A DNA stretch of 64,000 nt from Verticillium longisporum (taxonomy: Eukaryota; Ascomycota; Sordariomycetes; Glomerellales; Plectosphaerellaceae): the NCBI GenBank assembly GCA_019188255.1, contig JAETXT010000006.1, forward strand, positions 3,286,001 through 3,350,000. The letters are read 5' to 3'. Every line of letters begins with the position of its first letter. The first letter of the stretch is position 1. This document shows, one piece after another, positions 60,301 through 64,000 of this stretch. A program made the position numbers and the translations under genes. The notes beneath the pieces are model-generated. The model saw only the letters and a list, made by a program, of their open reading frames with translations, was not told the DNA's origin and searched no databases.

Positions 60301-61910
60301 TCAATTCTTCCGTGTCTTACCACGGGCACTGCCCTGCCGGCTCATGGTATTACCGCCGGCGGCACTGCTTTGGCGGCTCATCGGGGCCGCAGCCCCCAGA
60401 GCTGCAGCAAGACTTGAGGGAGCAGAGTCGCGAGCCTCGACACTGACGAGATTCTCATTCATCGCCTTGGGATTGGGGCGACCGCCGGTGCGGAAGCCCG
60501 TATAGTGTGTCCTGACGTAAGGGGCAACGACGGACTCGAGCAGTTTCTTGCTGCCATTGGGATGGTCGATGGACGCACCAGGCTTGTGCTTGGCATCGTA
60601 CTTTTGTAAAGCTCCATGAGAAGGATGTCCGAGTTGGCTTCCTCGACTGTCAGTGAGGTTGGGCAATTCTCCGTGACACGACCGTTGGTCTTGAAGTACG
60701 AGGCGATGTGGGTAGAAGGGATCTTTGTCGGCTCGTGAGGCTCCAGAATGTCGATGTGTTTGGGTAGCTCGAGGGTATTTGACGCATCGGCCGCATCGAG
60801 CAGGCTCTGGTTGATACCGGCGCGAGTGCTCCTCGTCGTATGGGATGCCGTGCGCTCCATCATGGGTGCCGAGGCCGAGTCGCCGTCTTGCTCCGCACTG
60901 TCATTATCGCCATGACCCGAATCGCTGCCGTTCGGGGACGTGGCACCATTGGAGTACACCTTGTGCTTCTGAATGTACTTGTGCGCCGCCAGAGATGCGT
61001 TGAGGCGCGTGAGCGAGAGCTCCTTCTCGGTAAAGAGCTTGTCCAAGCTGTAGGCCGGGCCGTGGTGCTTCGCAGCGTAGCGGAGCTTCTCGTTCTGCCA
61101 CAGGGGCGTTGTGGTATTGGGGTCGAGAGCCCTACGCGCAGGAGCTGGAGAACCGTCGTCCTCGCCGGGAATTCGCTTCCGCTTCTTGCCCTCGGAGTAT
61201 CCGGGGATGTCTTCGGCATCCTTGCGCAGTCGGGTAGCTCGCTTGTGGGTGCCACCAGGACTGGCAGGGTTTGTAATGCTGAATTGGTTGGGATGGAGAA
61301 GGAGAGCAGACGAGTCGGAGATCTCGAGCGCTTCCTTTTCTTTCTGGAGGCGGTATTTACGAGAGGAGACAGTGTTGATGAGTCGGTCACGGAGGGTGTC
61401 GGCTAGCGCCCGGTGCTCGCGGTTGGCAGCTTCAATCTTGTAGAGGTGCTCATTCTGGTACTGGTGGAGACGGCGGTCATGCTCGTGCTGGGAGAGAACC
61501 GGGTCAGAAAAACGAGACGACGATGACAAGAATTGGTGCAGTCAAACCTTTTGCTGCGCAACGCTCGAGTCGCGATACTCGATCAGGTCCTCAACTTCCT
61601 GGAGGAAATCCTGAAACCTTGGGCCCGACATGTGCAGGAGTGTGCGGGTGTTGGCTGGCTGTCTGTCGACAAGAAAGATGGCCAGGAGGGATGCAGCCAG
61701 CATGACATCTTGGTGGGCCGATATTCCCAACGGAACGGCGGCTCGAATTTCCTCGGTGGCGCTGAGGGAGCGGACTCTCCGGCAAGGTCTCGGGGGGTCT
61801 GCGCCTCGGTGGAACTTTTCGTTCAGGAAGGCTAGTTTCTCGGTGATGAAGAGACGCTTTCTCTCCCGTTTGGACGGACCAGCGGCCGCCGTCGACTCGT
61901 TGGCAGCCAT
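60301..61910 (-). CDS. Sds3-like histone deacetylase complex subunit (one apparent frameshift)
   Basis: Exons 61910-61548 and 61487-60301; 516 residues after correction. The central block HEHDRRLHQYQNEHLYKIEA, ANREHRALADTLRDRLINTV, SRKYRLQKEKEALEISDSSA, LLLHPNQFSITNPASPGG is characteristic of fungal Sds3-like proteins, coiled-coil scaffolds of the Rpd3L/Sin3 deacetylase complex (known for the family). A nuclear-type KKRKRIPGEDD follows, and the tail repeats MSRQSSA/MSRQGSA. The intron (60 nt, GTTTGA ... TCTGAC ... CCCAG) is well formed. Near 60612-60614 one base is missing: adding it joins DILLME to ALQKYDAKHKPG. Unlike the other breaks this is not in an obvious homopolymer. The stretch at about residues 36-75 is poorly conserved to my eye and could hide a missed intron. 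Confidence 0.78.
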
Positions 61911-62530
61911 TCGGGCGGTACAGCTCCTGCGTCGGCGTAGGTTGACAAGTTGAATTGTGCGCTGCCGGTATGGGTGGGAGGGTGTAAGGACACTGGAGGG
62001 TAGAGAATGAAAAGGAGCTGGGTCAGGCGGGACGCTGGACGGTGTGGTGGTGTTGGTCCTCAATTCAGCCTTGCTTCGGCGAGTGCGCTTGTGGCCAGGG
62101 GACTTGATGGCTGCACAGGCCGATCCATTTCCGACCAATGGAGAGGGTCCAAACTCAACAGTGACGGGCCAATGGCGAGGAGCCTTGCTTTGTGCACCAA
62201 TGCACAACGCTATGCATTAGCTCAGCGTCCTGTGTAAGGTACCTAGGTACCGTAGGTATGACATAGAAACCAAAGGAGTTGAAGTCTACGAAAATATAGT
62301 ACAAGCAAAACAGATTACACGCAAGTTGATGAATGCACTGCTTGAGGTCTACGTTCTTTCGGACAACCCTGGATTCGGGTATGAGTATTTAGTGCAGGAA
62401 AAAACCCACCGACGGTAGTACATTAATGAATCGTCAGCCCAAGCAGCTCAGCAACGAACCATGTGTTGGGACAACTCATGTCATTGATATTTTGCCTGAT
62501 GTTACAAAGATATGACCAGTTCATCGCTCA
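61911..62530. other. Spacer between the COG7-like and Sds3-like genes
   Basis: Tail-to-head arrangement on the minus strand: the COG7-like stop at 62531 abuts the Sds3-like promoter. Contains AGGTACCTAGGTACC at 62237-62251, another member of the recurring palindrome. Nothing else recognised. Confidence 0.4.
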
Positions 62531-63679
62531 CTACAGTCCACTTCGCAGCTTTTGGAGCTGGCTCATCAAGCCGTAACCTCCGAGGATCGTCTTCGCCTCC
62601 TCTGCCTTGGCCTTCACACTTCCCTTCCTCGGCCTGTTCCCCTCACCGGCCTCCCTCTTCGCAGTGTCCTCTGCCTCCCTCAACAGCTCTCGGTGTCGCT
62701 CCTCCACCATCTTGGCCAGTCCCTCGATGAACCTTACGCGGCCGTTCTCCTCCGCCGTGCCCTTCCACACCATCGTCAAGTCCTTCAGCTCCTCCACCCG
62801 CTCTGCCGCCTTCTCGATACCAGCAATGGCGTCATCTCCCTTGAGAAGATCAGCAACCTCCTCCCGCAGCTTCTTGAGCACCTGCTGGCCCTTCTCCTCC
62901 GTGTTCTGCTGCTCCCCACCCCCGCTGCTGAAGCTTCCCGTGCCAGGCTCCGGCGCCGAGACAGACAAGAAGCCCGACGCCGCAGAGAGCTCAGACGGCG
63001 GAAAGACAAACTCCATGGCGTCGCCAAACGTCTTGATGACGGAATCCAGCCGCGACCGCACGAGCGTCAGCGTCCGCAGCTGCTTCACGTGCGTAGGCTC
63101 GTGGGGGAGCGACGCCGCCTCTGCGCTCACGGACGCTTCCTCGTCGAGCGCGGGCGTCGTCGAGGCGGCTGAAGGACGTCGTTTCACGTCTGCGCCCTCC
63201 TTGCTTGCGTCGGGCAGGCCTTCGGGCAGGAACTTTTGAATGTCGGGCTGGAGCGTCTCATTCATCGTCTCGGCGAAGCTGAGCGTTTCGCCGCGGAGGA
63301 GCTCGACTTGGTAGGCGAGACGGCTTCCGCTCCGAAGAATGTCGTCGGTCAGCTGGGTGAGCGTTGTCGATAGGCGGACCGTGTGTGCATTGAGTTGCGA
63401 GAGCAGCGTCTGCGTCTCATTTGAGAGGTCGGCGAGCGGTACCGCCCGGTCGGTACCCTTAGAGGTCGAGCCATGCTGGAGCGAGGGTAGAGTGGTGTTG
63501 AGAAAGACAGCCGGGTCGAATGATGGGTCGAGAAAGTCTTGTAGGAAGCTATCCTCGACGTGGCTAGATTTGGGCTGGAAGACGGGCTTCGCCTGCTGTC
63601 TTGTGAGAAGAGGGAGGTTCTTCTGAGAGACGGAGCTCTTTTGGCGGCGATGCTGCCCCGACTTTGAGTCCCACGACAT
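62531..63679 (-). CDS. Probable conserved oligomeric Golgi complex subunit 7-like protein
   Basis: Single exon, 382 residues from ATG 63679 (MSWDSKSGQHRRQKSSVSQ). After a basic N-terminus come FLQDFLDPSFDPAVFLNTTL, LLSQLNAHTVRLSTTLTQLT, GSRLAYQVELLRGETLSFAE, then LRTLTLVRSRLDSVIKTFGD and a C-terminal coiled coil ending YGLMSQLQKLRSGL. The F-x-DPSFDP-x-x-(F/W)-LN start followed by long helices resembles the N-terminal region of COG7, a tether for retrograde Golgi vesicles (family knowledge); fungal proteins of this type are much shorter than animal COG7. The assignment is tentative; the sequence supports only a helical, probably tethering-type protein. A GTG-initiated extension to 63847 exists, but ATG 63679 is preferred. 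No frame damage. Confidence 0.6.
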   Translation of the reverse strand: MSWDSKSGQHRRQKSSVSQKNLPLLTRQQAKPVFQPKSSHVEDSFLQDFLDPSFDPAVFLNTTLPSLQHGSTSKGTDRAVPLADLSNETQTLLSQLNAHTVRLSTTLTQLTDDILRSGSRLAYQVELLRGETLSFAETMNETLQPDIQKFLPEGLPDASKEGADVKRRPSAASTTPALDEEASVSAEAASLPHEPTHVKQLRTLTLVRSRLDSVIKTFGDAMEFVFPPSELSAASGFLSVSAPEPGTGSFSSGGGEQQNTEEKGQQVLKKLREEVADLLKGDDAIAGIEKAAERVEELKDLTMVWKGTAEENGRVRFIEGLAKMVEERHRELLREAEDTAKREAGEGNRPRKGSVKAKAEEAKTILGGYGLMSQLQKLRSGL

Positions 63680-64000
63680 GTCTGTCGACCGAGTGACCTG
63701 CGACTCAAATTCTCTTTTCAGTGTCCGCGAAACAAACTGAAGAGGTCGTCTCTGGTTGTGTGTTTCGCCGGTGTGCTGTAGACGTTCTCTACGTGAATGC
63801 GGCGAATTCTGGACGGTCGTTGATGGTGTTGGGGTGGAGGTGGACACATGGCCGGTTCATTAGCGGGTCCAGCCGCTGTGGCTCGCTGGCAGCGGCGCTG
63901 TAGATGAACTCGACCGTGCGACAAAGCCGAGTCCATCGGAAGGGTCGCCGTCCAGAGGCCCATCCTCTTCTCAAATCACAGCACTGTCGAATAATGGCAT
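63680..64000. promoter_or_regulatory. 5' region of the COG7-like gene at the window edge
   Basis: Promoter/5' UTR of the minus-strand gene; no coding sequence recognised up to the end of the window. Confidence 0.4.

Overview
The window is nuclear DNA of a filamentous ascomycete (Pezizomycotina, most likely a Sordariomycete; inference). Supporting signs are GT-AG introns of about 47-230 nt with CTRAC-type branch points, compact GC-rich genes, long gene-free promoters, and ascomycete families throughout (YPD1, a TOM1-type HECT ligase, YME2, EMI1, Abp2, Sds3-like, AA9 LPMO). There is no phage, plasmid, CRISPR, rRNA or recognisable transposon sequence, and I found no convincing tRNA.

Layout. 1-349 (-) is the 5' end of ELP1, divergent from a DUF3984-type gene (1170-2316, +). 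About 5.1 kb without genes leads to the phosphorelay gene YPD1 (7471-8273, +). Then come an AKAP7/ASCC1-like 2H phosphoesterase (9508-10254, +), an uncharacterised coiled-coil protein (10812-12340, +), DPH1 (12493-13845, -), an HSPA12-like Hsp70-fold ATPase (14845-17024, +) and a cytosolic-type HSP70 (19162-21297, +). The EMI1-like gene (21697-22431, -) and YME2 (22837-25504, +) form a divergent mitochondrial pair. The giant TOM1/HUWE1-type E3 ligase fills 27604-40163 (+).

Second half. RPS6 (41163-42446, -) and CTF8 (42948-43388, +) are divergent. An AA9 LPMO (45447-46379, +) and a dienelactone hydrolase (46821-48005, +) are followed by an MscS-family channel with an EF-hand (48212-50977, -). 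A 4.7-kb gene-poor stretch then precedes Abp2 (55692-57897, -), an AsaB/CmcJ-like oxidoreductase gene (59015-59855, +), an Sds3-like HDAC-complex subunit (60301-61910, -) and a COG7-like N-terminal-region protein (62531-63679, -). The genes are mostly housekeeping and unlinked in function: proteostasis (two Hsp70s, TOM1), translation (ELP1, DPH1, RPS6), mitochondria (EMI1, YME2), stress signalling (YPD1, MscS) and chromosome biology (CTF8, Abp2, Sds3). A few accessory enzymes are also present.

Two caveats dominate. First, nine genes, including ones that should be essential, carry twelve one-base (mod 3) frame breaks, almost all in short C or G runs; correcting each gives conserved protein and a length divisible by three. 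I read these as consensus errors, not pseudogenes. Second, the most interesting biology is subtle: an HSP70 with a rewritten substrate-binding subdomain, and a stop-free, frame-neutral intron two codons after the catalytic cysteine of the HECT ligase. Other points are a probable GC-AG intron, and very large gene-free upstream regions.
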